Assembly: GCA_040757055.1 (NCBI GenBank)
Contig: JBFLXY010000007.1
Location: 62,001 to 126,000, forward strand
Source of the DNA: JAJZRJ01 sp040757055
GTDB lineage: Bacteria > Desulfobacterota > Desulfobulbia > Desulfobulbales > Desulfurivibrionaceae
DNA length: 64,000 nucleotides
Reading direction: 5' to 3'
Part shown: piece by piece, positions 1-7,535 of the stretch
How positions within the stretch are numbered: the first letter of the stretch is position 1
How the letters are laid out: every line of letters starts with the position of its first letter
Position numbers and translations under genes: made by a program
The notes under the pieces: model-generated
The model's input: only the letters and a program-made list of their open reading frames with translations
Databases searched by the model: none
Told to the model about the DNA's origin: nothing

Positions 1-537
1 CCCAAGAGCTGTTCCATCGAAAAGGAGATCATCATCCCCCAGCTGGAGCATTACGTCGGCCGGCTGGAGCGGCGCGGCATCGTGATCGAACAGCCCCGCG
101 ACATGATCGACGAGGAGATCCCCCTCCAGGTCGATGTGGGGCTGCTGTCGCAGGTCTATGCCAACCTCTTTTCCAATGCGGTGAAGTACACCGACGAAGT
201 TGTCGATCGCCGCGGCAACCGCAAGCGGGCCATGGCCTACGGCCGTGAGATTCTGCGCGGGTTCTTCGGCTCCGGCAAGGACGGCATCAAGTTCAATGTC
301 TTCACCACCGGCCGGCATCTCAGCGCTGAGGAAGCCGGGGCGATCTACAAGGACGGCTTCCGCGGCGAACGTGGCAAGGATGAACCCGGCACCGGCCATG
401 GCCTCTCCTTTGTCAAGCATGTGGTGGAGATCCACGGCGGCATGGTGGGGTACGAGCCGACCGAGGAGGGCAACAACTTCTACTTCATCCTGCCGTTGTC
501 GGACGGCGCCGGTGAAGACGCGGCCCGGCAGGGCTAG
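1..537 (+). CDS. Sensor histidine kinase, C-terminal part (cut by window edge)
   Basis: The frame is open from base 1 and stops at TAG 535-537, leaving the last 178 residues. It contains the ATP-binding half of a histidine kinase: an N-box (QVYANLFSNAVKYT) and a G2-like box (GTGHGLSFVKHVVEIHGG). The usual DxGxG G1 box is not obvious; the matching stretch reads FNVFTTGRHLS, so nucleotide binding may be altered. The sensor and His-phosphoacceptor parts lie outside the window, so the signal cannot be named. The rhomboid gene follows after 5 bases, suggesting co-transcription. Confidence 0.85.
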   Translation, partial: PKSCSIEKEIIIPQLEHYVGRLERRGIVIEQPRDMIDEEIPLQVDVGLLSQVYANLFSNAVKYTDEVVDRRGNRKRAMAYGREILRGFFGSGKDGIKFNVFTTGRHLSAEEAGAIYKDGFRGERGKDEPGTGHGLSFVKHVVEIHGGMVGYEPTEEGNNFYFILPLSDGAGEDAARQG

Positions 538-542
538 CCCCC

Positions 543-1238
543 ATGTTTCCGCTCAAGGACGATGTGCCCGCCGAGCGTTTCCCGGCGGTGAATCTTCTGC
601 TCATCGCCGCCAACGTGCTGGTCTTCCTCTATCAGCTCACCCTGGGACGCGACGGCATGGAGGCCTTTGTCTACGACTACGGCTTCGTCCCGGCCCGGTT
701 TTTTGACGGCGAGGGGCCGCCGCTGCTGCCGATCTTCACCTCCATGTTCCTGCACGGCAACCTGCTCCACATCCTGGCCAACATGTGGATGCTCTGGGTC
801 TTTGGCGACAACGTCGAGGACCGCATGGGCCATGGCCGCTATCTGCTCTTTTACCTTCTCTGCGGCGTGGCGGCGGTGGCGGCCCAGGTCTGGTCGGCGC
901 CGGAGGCGGCGGTGCCGATGATCGGGGCGAGCGGCGCCATCGCCGGGGTGCTCGGCGCCTATTTCCTCCTCTTCCCCGGGGCCCGCATCCTCACGTTCAT
1001 CCCGGTCTTCATCTTTTTCTACCTCCTGGAGGTGCCGGCGGTTTTCTTCATCGGCTTCTGGTTTTTCCTCCAGTTTTTGCAGGGCACCATGCAGCAGTTG
1101 AGCGCGGCGGGCGGTTCCGAAGGCGGCGTGGCGTGGTGGGCGCACGTGGGCGGCTTTGTCGGCGGTATCGTGCTGGTGCGCTTTTTCGTCCGCAACTTCC
1201 GGCGCTGGCGTTTCTTTGCCGGCGGGGAGGAGGCATGA
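543..1238 (+). CDS. Rhomboid family intramembrane serine protease
   Basis: 231 residues with six or so hydrophobic helices. Rhomboids cleave transmembrane helices within the lipid bilayer. The catalytic serine is in GASGAIAG (Ser130) and the paired histidine is in the later helix WAHVGGFVGG (His201); the HGNLLHILANMWMLWVFGD element is the family's N-terminal helix/loop signature. Length and order fit the short bacterial form without cytosolic extensions. It starts 5 bases after the kinase and its TGA overlaps the ATG of the U32 gene (ATGA at 1235-1238), so the three are probably one transcript. The substrate is unknown. Confidence 0.9.
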   Translation: MFPLKDDVPAERFPAVNLLLIAANVLVFLYQLTLGRDGMEAFVYDYGFVPARFFDGEGPPLLPIFTSMFLHGNLLHILANMWMLWVFGDNVEDRMGHGRYLLFYLLCGVAAVAAQVWSAPEAAVPMIGASGAIAGVLGAYFLLFPGARILTFIPVFIFFYLLEVPAVFFIGFWFFLQFLQGTMQQLSAAGGSEGGVAWWAHVGGFVGGIVLVRFFVRNFRRWRFFAGGEEA

Positions 1239-3397
1239 GCGCGGCCCAGTCGAAGGCAAAGCCCATGGAGCTTCTGGCCCCGGCGGGCAGCCTGGATGCC
1301 TTCAGCGCGGCGGTGGCGGCCGGGGCGGATGCGGTCTACATCGGCGCGCCGGCCCTCAATGCCAGGGCCCTGGCCAAACAGTTTTCCCTGGCCGAGATCG
1401 CGGCCATGATCGACCATGCCCATGGCCGCGGGGTCAAGGTGTATGCGGCCATGAACAGCCTGATGAAGGAGGCGGAGATCCCGGCGGCGGTGAAGCTGCT
1501 GGCCGCGCTCGCCGAACTCAAGGTGGACGCGGTGATTCTTCAGGATCTGGGCGTTTACGGCCTGGCCCGCGACCATTTCCCCTCCCTGCGCCTCCACGCC
1601 AGCACCCTGATGCTGGCCCACAACTCCATGGCGGTACGCCATTTTGCCGCCATGGGCTTTGCGCGGGTGGTGCTGGCCCGCGAGGTGACCATCGCGGAGA
1701 TCCGCCAGTTCCGCCAGCAGAGCCCGGTGGAGCTGGAGGTCTTTGTCCAGGGCGCCATGTGCTTCAGCTATTCCGGCCTCTGCCTCTTCAGTTCCTACCT
1801 CGGCGGGAAGAGCGGCCTGCGGGGCCGCTGCGTTCAGCCCTGCCGGCGCCGGTACCTCTGGCAGGGAAGCAAAAAAGAAGGCGGCTATCTCTTTTCCATG
1901 AACGATCTTTCCGCCCTGCGGCTGCTGCCGGAACTCAAGGCGGCCGGGGTGGGTTCGCTCAAGATCGAAGGACGCATGCGCAGCGCCCAGTATGTGGCCC
2001 AGGTGGTGGCCGCCTACCGTCTGGCACTGGATCACGCTGGCGATGAAACCGCCCTGGCCGAGGCCGAGGCGATGCTGGGCCTCGCCATGGGCCGCAAGGC
2101 CACGGTGGGCTACTTCCGCACCGCACAGCCGGCGGGCATCATCACCCCGCACCATTCAGGCAACATCGGTATTTTTTTGGGCAAGATCGAACGACTCAAG
2201 GGCGGGCGGGCGGTGGTGCTGCTGCGGGATGCGCTGCGGAGCGCCGACCGCCTGCGCCTCCATGGCGAGGGGAGCGGCGAGCGCCAGAGCTTTACCCTCA
2301 GAGAGTTGCGGCTGCAGGGAAAACCGGTGGCCGAGGCCGCGGCAGGGGCGCGGGTCGAGATCGCCGTCCTTGGCGCCGCCCACCCCGGGGATAGCCTGTA
2401 CAAGGTGGATGTGTCGGAACGCCGGGCTCTGGCGGCCGGGCGGCAGGCCATCGACCCGCGTCATTTTGCCAGGCTCGCTGGCCAGTTGGAGGAACCGAAA
2501 CAGGCGGGAGCAATCCTCGCCAGGCTGGGGATCGGCAAGGCCAAGGTCCAGGCAGGCCGGAGAGAGGGAAAGGGGCGGCCGGCCACCCCGGCCTCATTGC
2601 CCCTCTGGCTCAAGGTGGATGACCTGCGGCTGCTCAACCAGCGGCTGCCCGCCGAGATCAAGGCGGTGGCGGCGCTGCTTGTCCCGGAGACCATGGCGCA
2701 GTATCAGAAGCTTGCCCGTCCCCTGGCACCGTTGCGCCAGAAGCTGGTTTGGGCCCTGCCGCCGGTGATCCTGGAGGCGGATATGCCCTTCTACGCCAAG
2801 GCGGTGGCGGCCTTGCGCGACCAGGGCTTTGTTGCCTGGCAGCTCAGCCACGTGAGCCAGGTGGGGTTCTTTGCCGGGAGGGGCAAGGCGCGGGGGCCGG
2901 GCCGGGGCGCAGGGGAATTGGCCGGCCTGCACGGCGACTACCGGCTCAATGTGCTCAATTCCGTGAGCCAGCGGGTTTTGTCGGCGATGGGGTTGGCCAC
3001 GGTGGAGGCCGCGGTGGAGACTGACCGGGAGAGCCTCGCGGCTATGGCCGCAGCCAAGGCCGGGCCGCTCGGGCTGATGGTCCATGGCCGGCCGCCGCTC
3101 TTCACCGCCCGGCTGATGCCGCGCTTCTTCCGCTACGATCAGCCCTTTGTCAGTCCCAGGAACGAGGTTTTCGAACTGAAGAAGGCCTTTGGCCAGACCG
3201 TGGCCGTGGCCCAGCAGCCGTTCTCGCTGCTGTCATTCCAGGCGGAGCTGGTGGCCATGGGCGTGGCTTACGGGGTGGTCGATCTCTCCCACATGGGGAT
3301 GGGGCTGCGCGAGGCGGCCCAGTTCCTGCGCACTCTTGGCAAAGCCCAATCGCGTCAACGGTTGAGCACCTTCAATTACCGCGGGACCCTGCCGTAA
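1235..3397 (+). CDS. Peptidase U32 family protein (RlhA/YdcP-like)
   Basis: 720 residues; the start is the ATG overlapping the rhomboid stop, because homology to the family begins at once (MELLAPAGSLDAF). The U32 signature is at about residues 168-190 (EVFVQGAMCFSYSGLCLFSS), followed by GLRGRCVQPCRRRY, whose cysteines fit the family's conserved Cys set, and SLKIEGRMRS. Long U32 proteins of this type in E. coli (RlhA) hydroxylate 23S rRNA C2501, while others were called collagenase-like proteases; sequence alone does not decide. The C-terminal half corresponds to the extra domain of long U32 members. Probably last gene of the kinase-rhomboid-U32 run. Confidence 0.88.
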   Translation: MSAAQSKAKPMELLAPAGSLDAFSAAVAAGADAVYIGAPALNARALAKQFSLAEIAAMIDHAHGRGVKVYAAMNSLMKEAEIPAAVKLLAALAELKVDAVILQDLGVYGLARDHFPSLRLHASTLMLAHNSMAVRHFAAMGFARVVLAREVTIAEIRQFRQQSPVELEVFVQGAMCFSYSGLCLFSSYLGGKSGLRGRCVQPCRRRYLWQGSKKEGGYLFSMNDLSALRLLPELKAAGVGSLKIEGRMRSAQYVAQVVAAYRLALDHAGDETALAEAEAMLGLAMGRKATVGYFRTAQPAGIITPHHSGNIGIFLGKIERLKGGRAVVLLRDALRSADRLRLHGEGSGERQSFTLRELRLQGKPVAEAAAGARVEIAVLGAAHPGDSLYKVDVSERRALAAGRQAIDPRHFARLAGQLEEPKQAGAILARLGIGKAKVQAGRREGKGRPATPASLPLWLKVDDLRLLNQRLPAEIKAVAALLVPETMAQYQKLARPLAPLRQKLVWALPPVILEADMPFYAKAVAALRDQGFVAWQLSHVSQVGFFAGRGKARGPGRGAGELAGLHGDYRLNVLNSVSQRVLSAMGLATVEAAVETDRESLAAMAAAKAGPLGLMVHGRPPLFTARLMPRFFRYDQPFVSPRNEVFELKKAFGQTVAVAQQPFSLLSFQAELVAMGVAYGVVDLSHMGMGLREAAQFLRTLGKAQSRQRLSTFNYRGTLP

Positions 3398-3427
3398 CTT
3401 CGAGCGACCAGGATTTCAGCTTTTGCT

Positions 3428-3446
3428 GACAGCCGCACGGGCTGTC
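3428..3446 (-). other. Hairpin 12 nt after the FmdB UGA stop (SECIS-like geometry)
   Basis: On the minus strand GACAGCC and GGCTGTC form a 7-bp stem around loop CGTGC. It begins 12 nt after the TGA of the FmdB-like gene, so the loop starts 19 nt from the UGA and carries G at its second position. It has no following T-run, which argues against an intrinsic terminator. A selenocysteine-insertion role is speculative. Confidence 0.35.
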
Positions 3447-3458
3447 GATCTCTTACGC

Positions 3459-3674
3459 TCAGGAGAAGCCTGATTTGGACGAGCAGCCGGAGAGCGCCCC
3501 TGCCGGGATCGAGCTGCCGGAAGAGGCGATGCGGAAGCTGCTGGCGGAGATGGTTTTTTCCACCCGGGCGCTGTTGCACTTCTTGCAGGTCACATCCTTG
3601 ATGGCGTCGCACGAGGCAACGATGGCCTCGAAGAGGGTCTTGCACTCCTGGCAGCGGAATTCGTAGATCGGCAT
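3459..3674 (-). CDS. FmdB family zinc-ribbon protein
   Basis: 71 residues starting MPIYEFRCQEC, the hallmark of FmdB-type putative regulatory proteins. Two CxxC pairs (CQEC and CKKC) should bind one zinc; the tail is Ser/Gly-rich with one cysteine (SGCSSKSGFS). The start is set by GGAGGA six bases before the ATG. The role of this family is poorly defined; it was first noted near formamidase/amidase genes. A promoter with an inverted repeat lies upstream. The stop is UGA followed by GCG TAA, and a stem-loop sits just downstream, so readthrough to a C-terminal Sec-Ala cannot be excluded. Confidence 0.85.
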   Translation of the reverse strand: MPIYEFRCQECKTLFEAIVASCDAIKDVTCKKCNSARVEKTISASSFRIASSGSSIPAGALSGCSSKSGFS

Positions 3675-3716
3675 GGCGATTCCTCCGGTTGCTGATGGTG
3701 AATGACGCTGGCCAAT

Positions 3717-3744
3717 ATTTAAGCATTTGCTTAATGGTTGTCCA
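3717..3744 (-). promoter_or_regulatory. Promoter with palindromic operator for the FmdB-like gene
   Basis: On the minus strand TGGACA (plus 3739-3744) and TTAAAT (3717-3722) are 16 bases apart. A 7+7 inverted repeat, TTAAGCA-TT-TGCTTAA at 3719-3734, overlaps the -10 and spacer, as a repressor site would. Which protein binds is unknown. Confidence 0.45.
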
Positions 3745-3769
3745 GCAAAAAAACATCCAGCCTGGCAAC

Positions 3770-3802
3770 AAAAAAGCCCATGCCGCCGGAAGGGGCATGG
3801 GC
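3770..3802 (-). terminator. Intrinsic terminator of the SEC-C gene
   Basis: Read on the minus strand, GCCCATGCC and GGCATGGGC (3776-3784 and 3794-3802) form a 9-bp stem followed by six T (3770-3775). It lies 29 bases past the SEC-C stop and separates that gene from the FmdB-like gene. Confidence 0.8.
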
Positions 3803-3830
3803 TTTGGCAGTTCGTGGGGTGAGGGGATGC

Positions 3831-4331
<501 letters not shown>

Positions 4332-4399
4332 GGTCTCCTCGCTGTCTCGTTGCGGTGAGTCGCCACTATGCCACGACTCGCCCCCTTTGTAAAGGGCGA

Positions 4400-7228
4400 C
4401 TAGCGGCCGTCAGCCGCCTCCATCTTTACCACCTTGGCCTGGTCGCAGTAATAGTTGACCAGTTGCTGGAAGATGGCGTCGCGGCCGGTGTAGATCTGGT
4501 TGGTGCTGTTCAGTATCTGGTCCAGCGCCTCGGCGTAGCCGTCCACCCCGAGGACGTTTTCGTGGATGAAGCCGTTGCCGCACTTGTCCCGCATGAGGGT
4601 GTCCATGTAGCGGTTCACGTTGGCCCAGTAGACGTGGTTGTTGCGGAAGCGGGTGTCGGTGTGTTTGGCTTTTTCGATCTTCTGGTCCATCATCTGCTGG
4701 AGTTCCTGCTGGAAGAGATGGTTGTAGACCATGCCGGCGATTTTTGCCGGCGCCAGCCCCGAGGCGCCGACGCTCTTGTGGCCGCCGGTGTTGGTGGTCA
4801 CCGTCACCAGCATGGTGAGGGTGCGGTCCGGGTAGCGGCTGCGGTCGCGGTAGGGGTTGAAATGGCTGATGAAGAGGGCCGATTTCTCGCTGGTGGCGGT
4901 GCCGGTCTTGCCGGAGACCAGGTTCCTGTGGAAGGGGAACTCCGTCTTCATGCTGGAGGCGGTGCCGCGGTTGCACACCTCGTAGAGGGCGCGCATCTCC
5001 TCGTCGCGGACCTTTTTCGTGTCGAGAAAGGGTTTGGGTTGGCTGGTCGGGTCGCTGTCGCGCTGGTAGATGACCTTGCCGTTGACCACGATGCGCTTGA
5101 CAAAGGAGGGCTCCCGGTAGTTGCCGTCGAGAAAGGCGTTGTAGACGCCGAGCCACTGCTGGACCGGCACGCTGAAGGCGCCGATGCCGAAGGGCCAGTA
5201 TTTGGCCTCCTCGCGGCTGTAGTCGAGGCGGATCTCGTCGAAGGAGGCGAGCATCGCGTCGCGCAGCGACCGTTCGGTGTAAAGCCTGGCGAAGATGGTG
5301 TTGATGGAGACGACCTGCGCCTCCATCAGGTTGTAGAGGCGGCCCATGGGATGGGTGCCGTCGTAGTCGTACCAGTTGCGGGGCAGCCAGACCTGGCGGC
5401 CCTCGCTTTCGACATATTTGTACTCCAGGGGCCGGTCGGCAAAGGTGTCCTCCATCTTGAGGCCGCCTGCTTCCATGCCGAAATAGGCGATGAGCGGCTT
5501 GACGGTGGAGGAAGGGATGATCTTCGCCTTTTTGTGCATCAGGTCGATGATGACCCGGTTGATCTCCTCTTCCCTGGTCTCCTTGGCCGGCTTTTCGCCG
5601 GCGGCGATGAAATCGTCGTCCGGATTGTGCTGGAGAAACTCCTTGCCGCCCACGTAGGCCACCACCTCGCCCCGCTGGTTGACGGCGATGACGCCGACGT
5701 TGAGGTGCCGGAAGAGGAACTCCATGTAGCTCTCGAAGTCGGTGTACGGCGGGTCGATCTTGCGGGCCAGATACTGCTCCTGGTCCCGCTGCCACATGGA
5801 GGCGTTGCTGCGGCGCAGGGCCTCGCGGTAGCCCGGGCTGGCAAGATAGGTGGCGATGCTCGCCTTGATCCGTTCCACCAGGGAAAGGTCCACCGCGGTT
5901 TCGACCACCACGTCGCCGCGCTCGTCGAGGATGAGCTGGGTGCCGCTCACCTCGCGGCCATTGATCCGGTAGGTGCGGCTGGTGACCTCCCTGATCACGT
6001 TCCACGAGGTCCATTCCTCCTCGCCATAGAGCGGCGAGCGGAAGTCGCGGAAGCCGATGCGCCGGATGGCGTCCTCGTCGCGCAGATACCAGCGCCGGTA
6101 GTCCTCCTCGCTGATCTCGTTTAGCCGGCGCAGATGGGTGAGCGCCAGGTTGACCTTGTTCATCGCCTCGCGGGCATGGCGGGCCAGGGCAGGGTCGAGC
6201 TGGGCGAGGCTCCTGCCGCGGATGATTTCGTAAAAGGCGATCTGCCGGTTGTGGTTGGGGATGAAGGCGCCGATCGCCACCAGCTGCTGGTAGTTGAGTT
6301 CGGCCAGCGGTTTTTTGAAGTAGCTGGCCGCCGCCTCGGGGAGGCCGTAGATGTTGGCCCCCACCGGCACGGTGTTGGCGTAGAAATTGAGGTTCTTCTC
6401 CTTGCCGAACTTGGAAACCATCATGTAGGAGAGGATGATCTCTTCCAGCTTGTTGGCGATGGTGCGGTCGGTGTTGCCAACGATCTTCTTGGCGTTTTGC
6501 ATGACGATGGTGCTCGCGCCGCGGGTCTGGCCACGGAAGACGTCGAGCACCGCCCCGAAGAGGTTGGGCCAGCTCACGCCGGGGTGGATGAGGAAGGCAT
6601 TGACGTACCAGGGGTTGTTGGGGTGGGGCAGCAGGTAATGATCCTCGCAGGCGAGTACCGCCTTCTGCGCCCTCTCCGGGATTGGCTGGGTCACCTGCCG
6701 TTTGCCGTACGACTTGATCACCGCACCGCCAGCATCGACGATCCGGGCCGAATGGGCGTAGTTTTCGAGATCGTCGGGCAGCCGGTCCACAGGTGCGGTA
6801 TCGTAGATGGCCCGGGCAAAGATCACCTCGACGATGTGCTGGGTCGGGCCGGGGATGTAGTTGACCGTCAGCAGGGCCAGCAGGCCGATGGCCCCCCATT
6901 TGGCCACCTTCGGCGACCAGTAGGCGAGCCAGAAGAGAAAATGGTTGAAGGGGTTGTGCCAGGGATAGAGGTGCTTGTTGCCGAGCCCTTCCCCCTCCAG
7001 CATCTCGACGTATTGCTGATAGCGGCCGGCGAGGCTCTTGCTCCGCCGGATTTTTTTCATGATGGCCTTTTCGTCGAGGCCCTTGGCGATCTCTTTTTCG
7101 GTGAAGATGTGGCGGAATGCCTTGTACTTGATCGCCTGTTCCTTGGGATCGAGCGGGCCCTTGCGCTCCGGTTCGTCACCGGCGGGGCCGGCGGAGGGCC
7201 GGGGCTTTTTTTCGTTCGGGGTGGTCAC
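4400..7228 (-). CDS. Bifunctional penicillin-binding protein (glycosyltransferase 51 + transpeptidase)
   Basis: 942 residues, GTG start without an obvious Shine-Dalgarno and no in-frame ATG nearby, so the start is tentative. Order: a charged cytosolic region of about 100 residues (longer than usual), one membrane anchor (about 105-125), a GT51 domain with a catalytic Glu in CEDHYLL and the motif RGASTIVMQNAKK, a linker, then a transpeptidase with the active serine in SSTVK, an SIN triad (VVSINTIF) and KTGT. Class A PBPs polymerise lipid II into glycan and cross-link the peptides in the periplasm. The GT motif departs from the usual GGSTITQQ. Divergent from the pentapeptide gene. Confidence 0.88.
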   Translation of the reverse strand: MTTPNEKKPRPSAGPAGDEPERKGPLDPKEQAIKYKAFRHIFTEKEIAKGLDEKAIMKKIRRSKSLAGRYQQYVEMLEGEGLGNKHLYPWHNPFNHFLFWLAYWSPKVAKWGAIGLLALLTVNYIPGPTQHIVEVIFARAIYDTAPVDRLPDDLENYAHSARIVDAGGAVIKSYGKRQVTQPIPERAQKAVLACEDHYLLPHPNNPWYVNAFLIHPGVSWPNLFGAVLDVFRGQTRGASTIVMQNAKKIVGNTDRTIANKLEEIILSYMMVSKFGKEKNLNFYANTVPVGANIYGLPEAAASYFKKPLAELNYQQLVAIGAFIPNHNRQIAFYEIIRGRSLAQLDPALARHAREAMNKVNLALTHLRRLNEISEEDYRRWYLRDEDAIRRIGFRDFRSPLYGEEEWTSWNVIREVTSRTYRINGREVSGTQLILDERGDVVVETAVDLSLVERIKASIATYLASPGYREALRRSNASMWQRDQEQYLARKIDPPYTDFESYMEFLFRHLNVGVIAVNQRGEVVAYVGGKEFLQHNPDDDFIAAGEKPAKETREEEINRVIIDLMHKKAKIIPSSTVKPLIAYFGMEAGGLKMEDTFADRPLEYKYVESEGRQVWLPRNWYDYDGTHPMGRLYNLMEAQVVSINTIFARLYTERSLRDAMLASFDEIRLDYSREEAKYWPFGIGAFSVPVQQWLGVYNAFLDGNYREPSFVKRIVVNGKVIYQRDSDPTSQPKPFLDTKKVRDEEMRALYEVCNRGTASSMKTEFPFHRNLVSGKTGTATSEKSALFISHFNPYRDRSRYPDRTLTMLVTVTTNTGGHKSVGASGLAPAKIAGMVYNHLFQQELQQMMDQKIEKAKHTDTRFRNNHVYWANVNRYMDTLMRDKCGNGFIHENVLGVDGYAEALDQILNSTNQIYTGRDAIFQQLVNYYCDQAKVVKMEAADGR

Positions 7229-7535
7229 GACGGCTGGATGGACGGCGGTTCAGGGCGCAGGGGGCGGCGCCATGTTTCTCATTGAAAAGCGCATGGAAAA
7301 ACGGGAAAATAACAACTGGCAGCCCCCTTTGCTGGTACGCATCACCACGTTATTGTACCTGACTTTATCGGGAAGACAACTGGAAACCATGAGCGCCGGG
7401 CGTCGATGCTGCCCCTGGCCTCGGGTTCCGCCGCGGGCCTTCGGAACCTGCCTGCCATCCTTGGAAAAGTGTTGAAGCCTGGCCCGGAAAGTGCCGATAA
7501 TTGCAGTGAAAACCAAGGGAGAACCAGCCAGTCCG
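7229..7535. other. Divergent intergenic region between PBP and pentapeptide genes
   Basis: About 300 bases. It holds the PBP promoter (7352-7379) and a leader of roughly 115 nt. In that leader, on the minus strand, a 14-codon open frame ends before the GTG start (three in-frame ATGs, stop TGA near 7250); it has no clear ribosome site. The right part (7380-7535) contains an alternative GTG (7491) for the pentapeptide gene and no recognisable regulatory element. Confidence 0.5.
7352..7379 (-). promoter_or_regulatory. Promoter of the bifunctional PBP gene
   Basis: Minus strand: -35 TTGTCT (plus 7374-7379), 16-base spacer, -10 TACAAT (plus 7352-7357, five of six consensus bases). It would give a leader of about 115 nt. 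Confidence 0.55.

Noticed and set aside
3397..3458. Hairpin near 3428-3446 as terminator of the U32 gene
   Set aside because: No T-run on the plus strand.
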